This document shows positions 18,181 to 26,304 of a DNA stretch of 64,000 nucleotides, in pieces; the stretch's first letter is position 1; each line of letters opens with the position of its first letter. A model generated the notes under the pieces. That model had not been told where the DNA came from. It searched no databases and was given only the letters and a program-made list of their open reading frames with translations. Location: positions 558,001 to 622,000 of the forward strand of contig NZ_SJRX01000001.1 in the NCBI RefSeq assembly GCF_004352845.1, in the 5' to 3' direction. A program made the translations under genes and the position numbers. The stretch is from Luteimonas terricola (GTDB lineage: Bacteria; Pseudomonadota; Gammaproteobacteria; Xanthomonadales; Xanthomonadaceae).

Positions 18181-19284
18181 ATGATCTTCGAGCATCTCGA
18201 TACCTACGGCCACGAGCAGGTCGTGTTCTGCCACAACAAGGACGCGGGCCTGAAGGCCATCATCGCGATCCACAACACCGTGCTGGGTCCGGCGCTGGGC
18301 GGCACCCGCATGTGGCCGTACAAGACCGAGGCCGACGCGCTCAACGACGTGCTGCGCCTGTCGCGCGGCATGACCTACAAGAACGCGGTCGCCGGCCTCG
18401 ACATCGGCGGCGGCAAGGCCGTGATCATCGGCAACCCGGCCACCGACAAGTCCGAGGCCCTGTTCCGCGCCTTTGGCAAGGCCGTGCAGTCGCTGGGCGG
18501 CCGCTACATCACCGCCGAGGACGTCGGCATCGACGTCAACGACATGGAGCACGTCTACAAGGAGACCGAGTACGTCACCGGCGTGCACCAGGTCCACGGC
18601 GGTTCGGGCGATCCTTCGCCGTTCACCGCCTACGGCACCCTGCAGGGCCTGATGGCCGCGCTGCACGCGAAGTTCGGCAACGAAGAAGTCGGCAACTACA
18701 GCTACAGCGTGCAGGGCCTGGGCCATGTCGGCATGGAGTACGTGAAGCTGCTCAAGGAGCGCGGCGCGAAGATCTTCGTCACCGACATCAACCAGGCGCT
18801 GGTGGACAAGGCCGTGAACGAATACGGCTGCGAGGCCGTGGGCCTGGACGAGATCTACGACGTCGACGCCGACGTGTACTCGCCCTGCGCGCTGGGCGGC
18901 ACCATCAACGAAGAGACCCTGCCGCGCCTCAAGGCCAAGATCATCTGCGGCTCCGCCAACAACCAGCTGGCCAACAACGCCATCGGCGACGAGGTCGAGA
19001 AGCGCGGCATCCTGTATGCCCCGGACTACGCCGTGAACGCCGGCGGCGTGATGAACGTGGCACTGGAGATCACCGGCTACAACCGCGAGCGCGCGATGCG
19101 CCAGATGCGCACGATCTACCACAACGTCAGCCGCATCTTCGAGATCGCCAAGCGCGACAGCATCCCGACCTACAAGGCCGCCGACCGCATGGCCGAGGAG
19201 CGCATCGAGGTGATGGGCAAGCTCAAGCTGCCGCTGGGCCGCACCGCGCCGCGCTTCCAGGGTCGCATCCGCGGCGGCGCGTAA
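18181..19284 (+). CDS. Leucine dehydrogenase (Glu/Leu/Phe/Val dehydrogenase family)
   Basis: A 367-residue NAD-dependent amino-acid dehydrogenase that deaminates leucine and other branched-chain amino acids to their 2-oxo acids. The N-terminal catalytic domain has GGTRMWPY, YKNAVAGLDIGGGKAVI (substrate and catalytic lysines) and SGDPSPFTAYG. The NAD fold has QGLGHVG near residue 179. The ATG at 18181 has GGAG seven bases upstream; ATG 18160 is less likely. It feeds 2-oxoisocaproate towards isovaleryl-CoA, the substrate of the next gene, which lies 102 bp downstream. Confidence 0.92.
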   Translation: MIFEHLDTYGHEQVVFCHNKDAGLKAIIAIHNTVLGPALGGTRMWPYKTEADALNDVLRLSRGMTYKNAVAGLDIGGGKAVIIGNPATDKSEALFRAFGKAVQSLGGRYITAEDVGIDVNDMEHVYKETEYVTGVHQVHGGSGDPSPFTAYGTLQGLMAALHAKFGNEEVGNYSYSVQGLGHVGMEYVKLLKERGAKIFVTDINQALVDKAVNEYGCEAVGLDEIYDVDADVYSPCALGGTINEETLPRLKAKIICGSANNQLANNAIGDEVEKRGILYAPDYAVNAGGVMNVALEITGYNRERAMRQMRTIYHNVSRIFEIAKRDSIPTYKAADRMAEERIEVMGKLKLPLGRTAPRFQGRIRGGA

Positions 19285-19386
19285 ACTGGCGCCACGCTGA
19301 AGACGACGGGGCCTGGCGCCCCGTCGTTGTTTCTGGACACCGCGCCGGCGCAGGACGCGCCGGTTGCCACGATGGGAGACACCGAC

Positions 19387-20544
19387 ATGCGCAGCTTCCC
19401 GCTGGGTGAAGAACTCGACGCGTTGCGCGATGCCGTGCGCCGCTTCGCGGACGCCGAGATCGCGCCGCTGGCCGAAGCCGTGGACCGCGACAACGCTTTC
19501 CCGCAGGCGCTGTGGCCGAAGCTCGGCGAGATGGGCCTGCTCGGCCTGACCGTGCCCGGCGAATACGGCGGCAGCGAGATGGGCTACCTGGCCCACCTGG
19601 TGGCGATGGAGGAGATCTCGCGCGCGTCGGGTTCGATCGGCCTGAGCTACGGCGCGCACTCCAACCTGTGCGTCAACAACCTGTACGCCAACGGCAGCGA
19701 GGCGCAGCGGGCGAAATACCTGCCGAAGCTGTGCAGCGGCGAATGGAAGGGCGCGCTGGCGATGAGCGAGTCCGGCGCCGGCTCCGACGTGGTCGGCTCG
19801 ATGGCCTGCCGCGCCGAGCTGCGCGGCGATGTCTGGATCGCCAACGGCAGCAAGATGTGGATCACCAACGGCCCCGAGGCCGACGTGCTGGTGGTCTATA
19901 TGCGCACCGCGGGCAAGGACGCCGGCAGCCGCTGCATGACCGCCTTCATCGTCGAGCGCGGCATGAAGGGCTTTTCCACCGCGCAGAAGCTGGACAAGCT
20001 TGGCATGCGCGGTTCCAACACCTGCGAGCTGGTGTTCGAAGACTGCGAGATCCCTGCCGAGAACGTGCTGGGCGAGGTCAACCAGGGCGTCAAGGTGCTG
20101 ATGTCCGGCCTCGACACCGAGCGCCTGGTACTGAGCGGCGGCCCGCTGGGCCTGATGCAGGCCGCGCTCGACGCCGCCCTGCCCTACGTGCGCGAGCGCC
20201 GGCAGTTCGACGCCGCCATCGGCACCTTCGGGATCATGCAGGCCAAGATCGCCGACATGTACACCGCGCTGCAGTCGTCACGCGCCTACGCCTACCAGGT
20301 GGCGCGCGACTACGACGCCGGGCACAGGTCGCGCATCGATCCGGCGAGCTGCCTGCTGCATGCGTCCGAGGCGGCGGTGCAGGTGGCGCTGGAGGGGATC
20401 CAGGCGCTGGGTGGGAACGGGTATATCAACGAGTACCCGACGGGGCGGATCCTGCGGGATGCCAAGCTGTACGCGATTGGCGCCGGCACCAACGAGATCC
20501 GCCGGATGCTGATCGGCCGGGAGTTGTTCGAAGGCCGCGGCTGA
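19387..20544 (+). CDS. liuA: Isovaleryl-CoA dehydrogenase
   Basis: A 385-residue FAD acyl-CoA dehydrogenase that oxidises isovaleryl-CoA to 3-methylcrotonyl-CoA. The sequence shows [13 protein letters not shown] and WITNG of the ACAD fold. [14 protein letters not shown] carries the catalytic glutamate at the position specific to isovaleryl-CoA dehydrogenases, unlike the C-terminal Glu of most ACADs. The end has [12 protein letters not shown] and [19 protein letters not shown] 19387 was chosen because GGGAGA lies seven bases upstream; in-frame ATG 19372 and GTG/TTG codons further upstream are alternatives. It works directly upstream of the methylcrotonyl-CoA carboxylase encoded at 26305 and 30387. 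Confidence 0.9.
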   Translation: MRSFPLGEELDALRDAVRRFADAEIAPLAEAVDRDNAFPQALWPKLGEMGLLGLTVPGEYGGSEMGYLAHLVAMEEISRASGSIGLSYGAHSNLCVNNLYANGSEAQRAKYLPKLCSGEWKGALAMSESGAGSDVVGSMACRAELRGDVWIANGSKMWITNGPEADVLVVYMRTAGKDAGSRCMTAFIVERGMKGFSTAQKLDKLGMRGSNTCELVFEDCEIPAENVLGEVNQGVKVLMSGLDTERLVLSGGPLGLMQAALDAALPYVRERRQFDAAIGTFGIMQAKIADMYTALQSSRAYAYQVARDYDAGHRSRIDPASCLLHASEAAVQVALEGIQALGGNGYINEYPTGRILRDAKLYAIGAGTNEIRRMLIGRELFEGRG

Positions 20545-20553
20545 GGCGCTGAC

Positions 20554-20600
20554 GATGGGGGCTTCCCGCTGGACTGCCCCCATCGCCCCCTTAAGGGGGC
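20554..20600. terminator. Bidirectional hairpin terminator between liuA and the autotransporter gene
   Basis: Stem 20554-20562 / 20576-20584 (GATGGGGGC with GCCCCCATC), followed at once by a perfect 16-nt palindrome at 20585-20600. It sits between two convergent genes. T-tracts are weak. Confidence 0.6.
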
Positions 20601-20619
20601 AACCTCGTCGTAACGCTTC

Positions 20620-23457
20620 CTAGAACCCCACCGCGTACCGCAGCGAAGCCATCCGCTCGTCCCCACGCGGCCCGAAGCGCTGGTCATACCCGAACCCCAG
20701 CACCGCATTGCGGCCCACCCCGGCCTGCACGCCCACGCCGAACACGCCGCCCGAGCGCAGCGCGTCGTTCCCCGCCATCGGCGCCCAGGCATCGACGCCG
20801 ACGAAGCTCGCCTGCACGTCGAAGCCGCGGGCCGACAGCGTCTGCTGCCATTCGCCGTAGCCATGCAGGTCCAGGCCCTTCCAGTCGCGCTGGAACCGCA
20901 GGCCCGCAATGGCCTGGCTGCGCTCGGCCTCCCAGGCATCGGCGCGCAGGCCGAAGCCTTCGGCGCCGCCTTCACTGAAGCCGTCGCTGCCCAGGCGCAC
21001 GTGCTCGGCGCCCAGATAGGGCGACAGCGCGAAGCCGGCAAGATCCAAGCGATAGCCGGCCTCGACGCTGGCCATCGTGTAGTCGCCCGAGTAGCGGCTG
21101 GCGACGCCCGAGCTCCGGTCGCCGGCGAACAGCCGGCGCTCGATGTCGCGCTGGAAGCGGCCGGTGCCGGCCTGGCCGAGCAGGTAGGCATCGCCCTGTA
21201 CCCAGCCGGCATAGGCCGTGCCCGAGGTCTGCCGGTCGTGCGAGCGGTCGCCCAGGCCGTCGACGCGGCCGTGCGCACGCGCCTCGCCGAAGGCGAAGCC
21301 GGCCACCCGCCCGTTGCCCAGCGCGCTGTCGCTGCCGATCACCCAGCCGTCGAGTGCGAAGCCGTTGCCGGCAAAGCCGCCCTCGCCGCCCCGGCCCAGG
21401 CTGCGCTTCCAGACGCCCGCGCCGTGCGTGCCGCCATCAAAGGCGTCGAAACGCGCCGACAGCGCGCGCCGGCCCATGTCGATGGTGTCGAGCGTCATCG
21501 CCACCGAATTCGCGTGCAGCTCTCCCGACAGGCTCGACAGCGCCTGGCTTGCACGCGACTGGGTATCGATGCGCTGCAGGTCGCCGGCGATGCGGATGAA
21601 GCCTTCGGTCACCGCGCCGCCGCCCCCGCGCTGCAGCCTGTCGAGCACCTGGAATGCGCGCTCCACGCGCTCGGCCGAGGCCAGCGCCGCCGGCCGGATA
21701 GCGCCGAAGCCCGCCGCGGTGGCGGCAACGTCGAGGCGGGCGATGGTGAGCCAGACCTCCTGGCTGCCGTAGCTGAGTTCGCCGGCCAGGAAGATGCTGT
21801 CGGCCCAGGTGAGCGTGTCGAAGCTGCCGTTGACGCCGCCCTCGGCCTGGATGAGCTGCTCGACGCGCTCGGTCGTGTAGCCGCTCTTGACCCCGGACAC
21901 GTGCGCGTCGCCACCTTCGATGTCGACGCGACCGGAGACATCCAGCCGCTGGCCAAGCTCGATCGCGAACGTGGCGTCGTTGCGGTGCCGGTAGTCGCCG
22001 CCGAGGGTGGTGACGGTGAGCTCGCTGCCGCTTTCGGTGCCGCGCACGTCCACCCGGCCGGCATTGTCGACGTCGCCGTCGACGCCGGTGCCGAAGGCGA
22101 AGCGGCCATTCGCGTTCACCAGCACATCGCCGCTCACGCCGCCGCTCACCTCCAGTGAGCCGCCCACCACCTGCAGGCCGCCGGCGTTGCCCGCGTCCGC
22201 GTCAAGCACCAGGGTGCCGCTGCCACGCTTGACCAGGCCGCCTTCGCCGGACAGGTCGTTGCCCCAGATCGACGTGATGGCGTTGAAGCTGACGCTGAGG
22301 TCGCCCCAGTCCAGCCGTGCCGGCCCGGACACCGCCTTGCCGGCGTCGAGCGCACCGTGGCCGAAAACCTCGTCCAGGCCCGGCGCGCCAAGGTCGGTCG
22401 CGGTGCCGAGCAGGGTCTGGCGCACGGCATCGTTGTCGAAGTAGGGAAAGGCTTCCCACACCAGCGCCGCTGCACCCGACACCAGCGGCGCGGCCAGCGA
22501 GGTGCCCGCCCAGCGCCAGTACTCGGGCGCGTCGGGTGCGTCGTCGGTCCCGGTCACCACCACCGAGCCCGGCGCCACCATGCAGTAGTCCATGGCGAGG
22601 CCGCAGGCGTTCGAGTATTCGGCCAGCTGCGTCGGGTCGTCGCGGTCGAGCGCGCCGACCGTGATCCAGCCGCGCTCGAGGTCGGCCGCCGGACGGCTGC
22701 CGTTGGCGCCCGGCTGGCTGGGCAGCGCCGCCATGTCCGACGGGTCGTCGAAGCCGGAGTTGCCGCTCGCGAACACCACGAGCCCGTCGTGCTCCAGGAT
22801 GAAGGGGCGGTACTCCGAAGCAATGCCATCGGTGGCGTTGGGGTTGGTCCAGTACAGGCCGCCCCAGGAGTTGTTCATGATGCGGACGCCGCGACTGATC
22901 AGGTCCTCGTGGATCGGCATGAACCCCAGCGGGCCGTCGACCTCGTTGCCCTCGCCCGAGCCATCGTCCTCCGGCGGTTCGTCGCTGATGATGCGCGCCG
23001 AGACGATCTCCGCGCCGGGCGCGATGCCCCCGGGCCACGAGCCGAAGGGCTGGCCGGCCGCCGCCTGCGCCACCGCGGTGCCGTGGCCGACCACGTCGTC
23101 CACCGACAGGTCGTTCCGTGAGCCGCTGATGTAGACCAGGTTCGACACCACGCGGTCGCCGAAGGCCGGGTGGCTGCTGTTGACGCCGCTGTCCACGATG
23201 CCGATGCGGATTCCGGCGCCGGTGAAGCCGGCGTCGTGGGCGATGTCGGCGCCGGTGAGGAGCAGATGTTCGCTGTAGGCCGGATCCGGCGCATTCACCA
23301 CCGGCGGCGGAGGCGGTGGCGCCAGCGGCGGCGGGTCCGGACGGACGTTGCCCCCGCCGCCGCCCCCGCCACATGCCGCGAGAAGGGTGGCAGCCAGCGC
23401 GGCGGCCGCGAAGGCAAGGGGTTTGCGATGCGCGTGGCGCGCGGTGATCGGCGACAT
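20620..23457 (-). CDS. S8 (subtilisin-like) autotransporter serine protease with lipobox
   Basis: A 945-residue protein. ATG 23457 has GGGAGG upstream. The leader ends in the lipobox LLAAC at Cys29, followed by a Gly-run and a proline-rich spacer. The peptidase S8 domain follows (about 60-380): Asp89 in GIVDSGV, His125 in VVGHGTAVA, Asn233 in SGNSG and Ser320 in AGTSLAAP. Next is a beta-helix passenger/linker with GTLVLDADAGNAGGLQV repeats (about 410-570). The C-terminal autotransporter beta-barrel (about 670-945) ends in an aromatic residue (AVGF). It is predicted to be exported, possibly lipid-anchored, and displayed or released at the cell surface. It is convergent with liuA and splits the leucine-degradation genes. 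Confidence 0.9.
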   Translation of the reverse strand: MSPITARHAHRKPLAFAAAALAATLLAACGGGGGGGNVRPDPPPLAPPPPPPVVNAPDPAYSEHLLLTGADIAHDAGFTGAGIRIGIVDSGVNSSHPAFGDRVVSNLVYISGSRNDLSVDDVVGHGTAVAQAAAGQPFGSWPGGIAPGAEIVSARIISDEPPEDDGSGEGNEVDGPLGFMPIHEDLISRGVRIMNNSWGGLYWTNPNATDGIASEYRPFILEHDGLVVFASGNSGFDDPSDMAALPSQPGANGSRPAADLERGWITVGALDRDDPTQLAEYSNACGLAMDYCMVAPGSVVVTGTDDAPDAPEYWRWAGTSLAAPLVSGAAALVWEAFPYFDNDAVRQTLLGTATDLGAPGLDEVFGHGALDAGKAVSGPARLDWGDLSVSFNAITSIWGNDLSGEGGLVKRGSGTLVLDADAGNAGGLQVVGGSLEVSGGVSGDVLVNANGRFAFGTGVDGDVDNAGRVDVRGTESGSELTVTTLGGDYRHRNDATFAIELGQRLDVSGRVDIEGGDAHVSGVKSGYTTERVEQLIQAEGGVNGSFDTLTWADSIFLAGELSYGSQEVWLTIARLDVAATAAGFGAIRPAALASAERVERAFQVLDRLQRGGGGAVTEGFIRIAGDLQRIDTQSRASQALSSLSGELHANSVAMTLDTIDMGRRALSARFDAFDGGTHGAGVWKRSLGRGGEGGFAGNGFALDGWVIGSDSALGNGRVAGFAFGEARAHGRVDGLGDRSHDRQTSGTAYAGWVQGDAYLLGQAGTGRFQRDIERRLFAGDRSSGVASRYSGDYTMASVEAGYRLDLAGFALSPYLGAEHVRLGSDGFSEGGAEGFGLRADAWEAERSQAIAGLRFQRDWKGLDLHGYGEWQQTLSARGFDVQASFVGVDAWAPMAGNDALRSGGVFGVGVQAGVGRNAVLGFGYDQRFGPRGDERMASLRYAVGF

Positions 23458-23579
23458 TCCAGCCCTCCCCGACTGGTGGTGCAAGGGGGTTGATTACGCG
23501 AAAAACGGAGCGAAGCCAAGTAGGGATGCCCCCAGAACCCCCCCGACGAACGTCCGCTGGCGCCGCCATGTTGCAGTGC

Positions 23580-23585
23580 GATAAT
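23580..23585 (+). promoter_or_regulatory. Candidate -10 box (GATAAT) for thiolase gene
   Basis: GATAAT lies 29 bp upstream of the thiolase ATG, in the spacer between the divergent protease and thiolase genes. The matching -35 is poor. Confidence 0.4.
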
Positions 23586-23614
23586 GCCGGGACACATCCA
23601 CTGGAGTCCTTCCC

Positions 23615-24790
23615 ATGACCGACGTCGTCATCGTGGGTGCCAAGCGCACCGCCATCGGTTCCATGCTCGGCCAGTTCACAGGCGTGCCGACCCCCACCCT
23701 AGGCGCTGCGGCGATCGAAGGCGCGCTCGGCCACGGCGGCGTGAGCGCCGACCAGGTCGACGAAGTGATCATGGGCTGCGTGCTCCCGGCCGGCCTCGGC
23801 CAGGCGCCGGCGCGCCAGGCCTCGCGCGCGGCGGGCATCCCCGATGCCGCGGGCGCGACCACCATCAACAAGGTCTGCGGCTCGGGCATGAAGGCGATCA
23901 TGTTCGCCACCGACATCATCAAGGCCGGCTCGGCCAAGGTGGTCGTGGCAGGCGGCATGGAGTCGATGACCAACGCGCCGCACCTGCTCAACGGTTCGCG
24001 CACCGGCATCCGCTACGGCAGCGCCGAGTTCCTCGACCACATGGCCTGGGACGGCCTGACCAATCCCTACGACGGCCAGTCCATGGGCGTGTTCGGCGAC
24101 GCCACCTGCGCGAAGTACGACATGACCCGCGAAGCCGTGGACGCGTTCTCGGCCGAAAGCGCGCGCCGCGCGCAGCAGGCGATCGCCGACGGTGCGTTCA
24201 AGGACGAGATCGTCCCGGTGACGGTCAAGACCCGCAAGGGCGACGTGGTCTCCGACACCGACGAGGAGCCCGGCAAGATCGCGCTCGACAGGATCCCCAC
24301 CCTGCGCGCGGCCTTCGGCAAGGACGGCGTGCTGACCGCCGCGTCGTCGTCGAAGATCTCCGACGGCGCCGCCGCCACGGTGCTGATGTCGGCCGACGAG
24401 GCCACCAGCCGCGGCCTGCAGCCGCTGGCCCGCATCGTGGCCCATGCCACCCACGCCCAGGCCCCCGAGTGGTTCACTACCGCGCCGGTCAAGGCGATCT
24501 CGAACGTGCTGGAGAAGGCCGGCTGGAAGGTGGAGGATGTCGATCTGTTCGAGATCAACGAAGCCTTCGCATGCGTGGCCATGGCGCCCATGCAGGACCT
24601 CGGCATTCCCCACGACAGGCTGAACGTCAACGGCGGTGCGTGCGCGCTGGGCCATCCGATCGGCGCCAGCGGTGCGCGTCTGGTGGTGACCCTGCTGCAC
24701 GCGCTGAAGGCGCGCGGCGGCAAGCGCGGCGTGGCTTCGCTGTGCATCGGCGGCGGCGAGGCGACCGCGATCGCGGTCGAGCTGGCCTGA
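23615..24790 (+). CDS. Acetyl-CoA C-acetyltransferase (thiolase)
   Basis: A 391-residue thiolase II. It condenses or cleaves acetoacetyl-CoA and acetyl-CoA and would finish leucine breakdown by handling the acetoacetate unit. Cys88 lies in NKVCGSGMKA; NVNGGACALGHPIGASGAR holds the active-site His; and CIGGGEA near the end holds the second Cys. Length and motifs match biosynthetic/degradative acetoacetyl-CoA thiolases (AtoB/PhaA group), which sequence alone cannot separate. A 32-bp leader separates the start from a GATAAT box. It stands beside the liu genes but is probably transcribed alone, since a lipoprotein gene with its own leader follows. Confidence 0.9.
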   Translation: MTDVVIVGAKRTAIGSMLGQFTGVPTPTLGAAAIEGALGHGGVSADQVDEVIMGCVLPAGLGQAPARQASRAAGIPDAAGATTINKVCGSGMKAIMFATDIIKAGSAKVVVAGGMESMTNAPHLLNGSRTGIRYGSAEFLDHMAWDGLTNPYDGQSMGVFGDATCAKYDMTREAVDAFSAESARRAQQAIADGAFKDEIVPVTVKTRKGDVVSDTDEEPGKIALDRIPTLRAAFGKDGVLTAASSSKISDGAAATVLMSADEATSRGLQPLARIVAHATHAQAPEWFTTAPVKAISNVLEKAGWKVEDVDLFEINEAFACVAMAPMQDLGIPHDRLNVNGGACALGHPIGASGARLVVTLLHALKARGGKRGVASLCIGGGEATAIAVELA

Positions 24791-24844
24791 ACGTTTGCCG
24801 GAGCCGTTAACGCGGCCTTTACAAGTTCGACTTCAAACTACCGC

Positions 24845-24877
24845 TTGACAGTCGATCGAGGCTTGTCATCATGATAT
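24845..24877 (+). promoter_or_regulatory. Possible promoter of the first Ala-rich lipoprotein gene
   Basis: A perfect TTGACA at 24845-24850 is followed by CATGAT/TGATAT at 24870-24877. The spacing is 19-21 bp, longer than ideal. It lies in an unusually AT-rich spacer 50 bp ahead of the start codon. Confidence 0.35.
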
Positions 24878-24927
24878 CCGGCGCACTTGTGTGCGTTGAC
24901 CTGATACCACGACGAGGATAAGAAACA

Positions 24928-25266
24928 ATGAGCATGAACAAGCTGCTGATCGCGCTGGCGCTGGGCCTTGGCCTGGCCGCCTGCTCGAACCAGGACCAGG
25001 CTGCAAACGCCGCCGCCGACGCTGCCGAGGCCGCCGACCAGGCTGCCGCTGACGCCGCGCTGGCCGGTACTTCCGCTGCCGACGCCGCTGCCGAAAGCGC
25101 CGCTGCCGCTGCTGACGCCGCTGCCGATGCGGCTGCCGACGCCGCCACGGCGATCGACGGCTCGGCCGCCGACGCTGCCGCGGACGTGGCCGAAGAGGCT
25201 GCCGACGCTGCCGACGAGGCCGCCGACGCGACCGAAGAGGCTGCCGACGAAGCCGTGGACCAGTAA
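24928..25266 (+). CDS. Small Ala-rich lipoprotein (first of tandem pair)
   Basis: A 112-residue protein. The leader MSMNKLLIALALGLGLAAC ends in the lipobox LAAC (Cys19), followed by Ser-Asn, so the mature form would be lipidated and sent to the outer membrane. The rest is almost only Ala, Asp and Glu with AADAA/AEEAADAA periodicity, and should form an acidic, fully helical rod. It lacks the C-terminal Lys/Arg that lets Lpp attach to peptidoglycan. RBS GAGGA lies upstream of ATG 24928. A hairpin follows at 25310. A paralogue follows at 25388. The function is unknown; a periplasmic spacer or stress lipoprotein is possible. Confidence 0.75.
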   Translation: MSMNKLLIALALGLGLAACSNQDQAANAAADAAEAADQAAADAALAGTSAADAAAESAAAAADAAADAAADAATAIDGSAADAAADVAEEAADAADEAADATEEAADEAVDQ

Positions 25267-25309
25267 TCACTGGGTTCCACAGGTTCGAGAGCAACAAAGC
25301 AATATCGGA

Positions 25310-25335
25310 GGGCCGCTGGTTTCCAGCGGCCTTTC
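25310..25335 (+). terminator. Hairpin between the two lipoprotein genes
   Basis: A GGCCGCTGG / CCAGCGGCC stem with a TT loop (25311-25331) is followed by a short T-rich stretch. It may be a terminator or an attenuator with partial read-through to the second gene. Confidence 0.6.
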
Positions 25336-25387
25336 CGTTCCTACCCCGGGCCGAGAACACGGTCCCTTCGATGACGAGGAACCACCC

Positions 25388-25780
25388 ATGAAGATCAAGA
25401 CCGCCCTCCTGGCCACCGCCTGCATCTTTGTCCTGGCCGCCTGCCAGAACGACACCACCACCGCGCAGCAGGAAGCCGCCGAGGCCGAAGCCGCCATGGA
25501 GCAGGCCGGTGACGCCGCCCGCGACGCCGCCGTTGCCGCCGGCAATGCCGCCGAGGCCGGCTGGGACGCCACTGCCGCCGCCACCGAGGAGGCTGCCGCC
25601 GAAGCCGGCGCCGCCGCTGACGCGGCTGCTACCGACGCCGAAGTCGCCGCGCAGAACGCCGCCGACGAAGTGGGCGCCGCTGCCGCCGACGCCGAGGCCC
25701 GCGCCCGCGAGGCCAGCGCCGACGCGCTGCAGAAGGCCGCCGACGCCGCCGACCGCGCCGCGGAAGACGTTCGCAACTGA
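25388..25780 (+). CDS. Small Ala-rich lipoprotein (second of tandem pair)
   Basis: A 130-residue paralogue of the preceding gene. The leader MKIKTALLATACIFVLAAC has the lipobox LAAC at Cys19 followed by Gln-Asn. The body is Ala/Glu/Asp-rich and helical, with AADAEARAREASADAL near the end; unlike the first it contains several Arg, and it ends in DVRN. ATG 25388 has GAGGA upstream. A strong terminator follows at 25801. Low complexity prevents a family assignment. The pair probably arose by tandem duplication. Confidence 0.75.
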   Translation: MKIKTALLATACIFVLAACQNDTTTAQQEAAEAEAAMEQAGDAARDAAVAAGNAAEAGWDATAAATEEAAAEAGAAADAAATDAEVAAQNAADEVGAAAADAEARAREASADALQKAADAADRAAEDVRN

Positions 25781-25800
25781 TCCACGCAAGCCGTACTTCA

Positions 25801-25828
25801 AGGGCCCGCTCCGGCGGGCCCTTTTTTT
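25801..25828 (+). terminator. Rho-independent terminator after second lipoprotein gene
   Basis: Stem GGGCCCGC / GCGGGCCC (25802-25821) followed by seven T residues. It is the clearest intrinsic terminator in the window. Confidence 0.9.
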
Positions 25829-25908
25829 GGCTCATCTCCGAACTCCGGGGAACCGGTTCGACGAGGAGTGTCTGCTTCCTTCGCTATCCGTCGCCGTGAC
25901 CTGGAGGG

Positions 25909-26178
25909 GCCCCGCCGCGGCCGTGAAGCCTTCGCGGCTCATGTCCCCCGGCATCCGCCTGGCGGCGGATGCCTCCTCCTTGACTTCCCCGCGAAGGCCT
26001 CACGGCCACGGCGGGGCTCGGCGTTGCTGCGGCCTCGCGGGATACCGGCTTTGCTCCTGGGGCCACCGCGTACTGCTGCGCACCGGGTGCCAAGGCCCTT
26101 GAGAGCGAAGTCAAGGAGGAGGCGATGGCCGCAGGCCAGCGCCGGGGGACATGAGCACTCAAGGGCCTTGGCACCCGG
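25909..26178. repeat. Nested inverted-repeat block
   Basis: Three interlocked inverted repeats fill an otherwise gene-free stretch (25829-26304): arms 25909-25937 with 25989-26017 (27 of 29 match); 25938-25987 with 26107-26155 (imperfect, about 50 nt, sharing the outer CTCATGTCCCCCGG and the inner CTCCTCCTTGACTTC); and 26083-26103 with 26158-26178 (21 of 21). The pairs cross, so alternative cruciform or RNA folds compete. No open frame with family motifs is present. Confidence 0.75.
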
Positions 26179-26304
26179 CGCCCGAGAGCATCAATGGCGC
26201 GCCATTCCCTCAGTAGGGAGATGAACCTTTTTTCGTGCCCGGCCACCCGCGGGAACGCTCCCGGTATGCTGTTGCGCCTTCCCACGCACCTGACCGGCCA
26301 CCGC

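Noticed and set aside
24928..25780. Ala-codon repetition as a possible tandem repeat or CRISPR-like array
   Set aside because: The periodicity is protein-level low complexity; there are no constant repeats with unique spacers. No CRISPR array was seen anywhere in the window.
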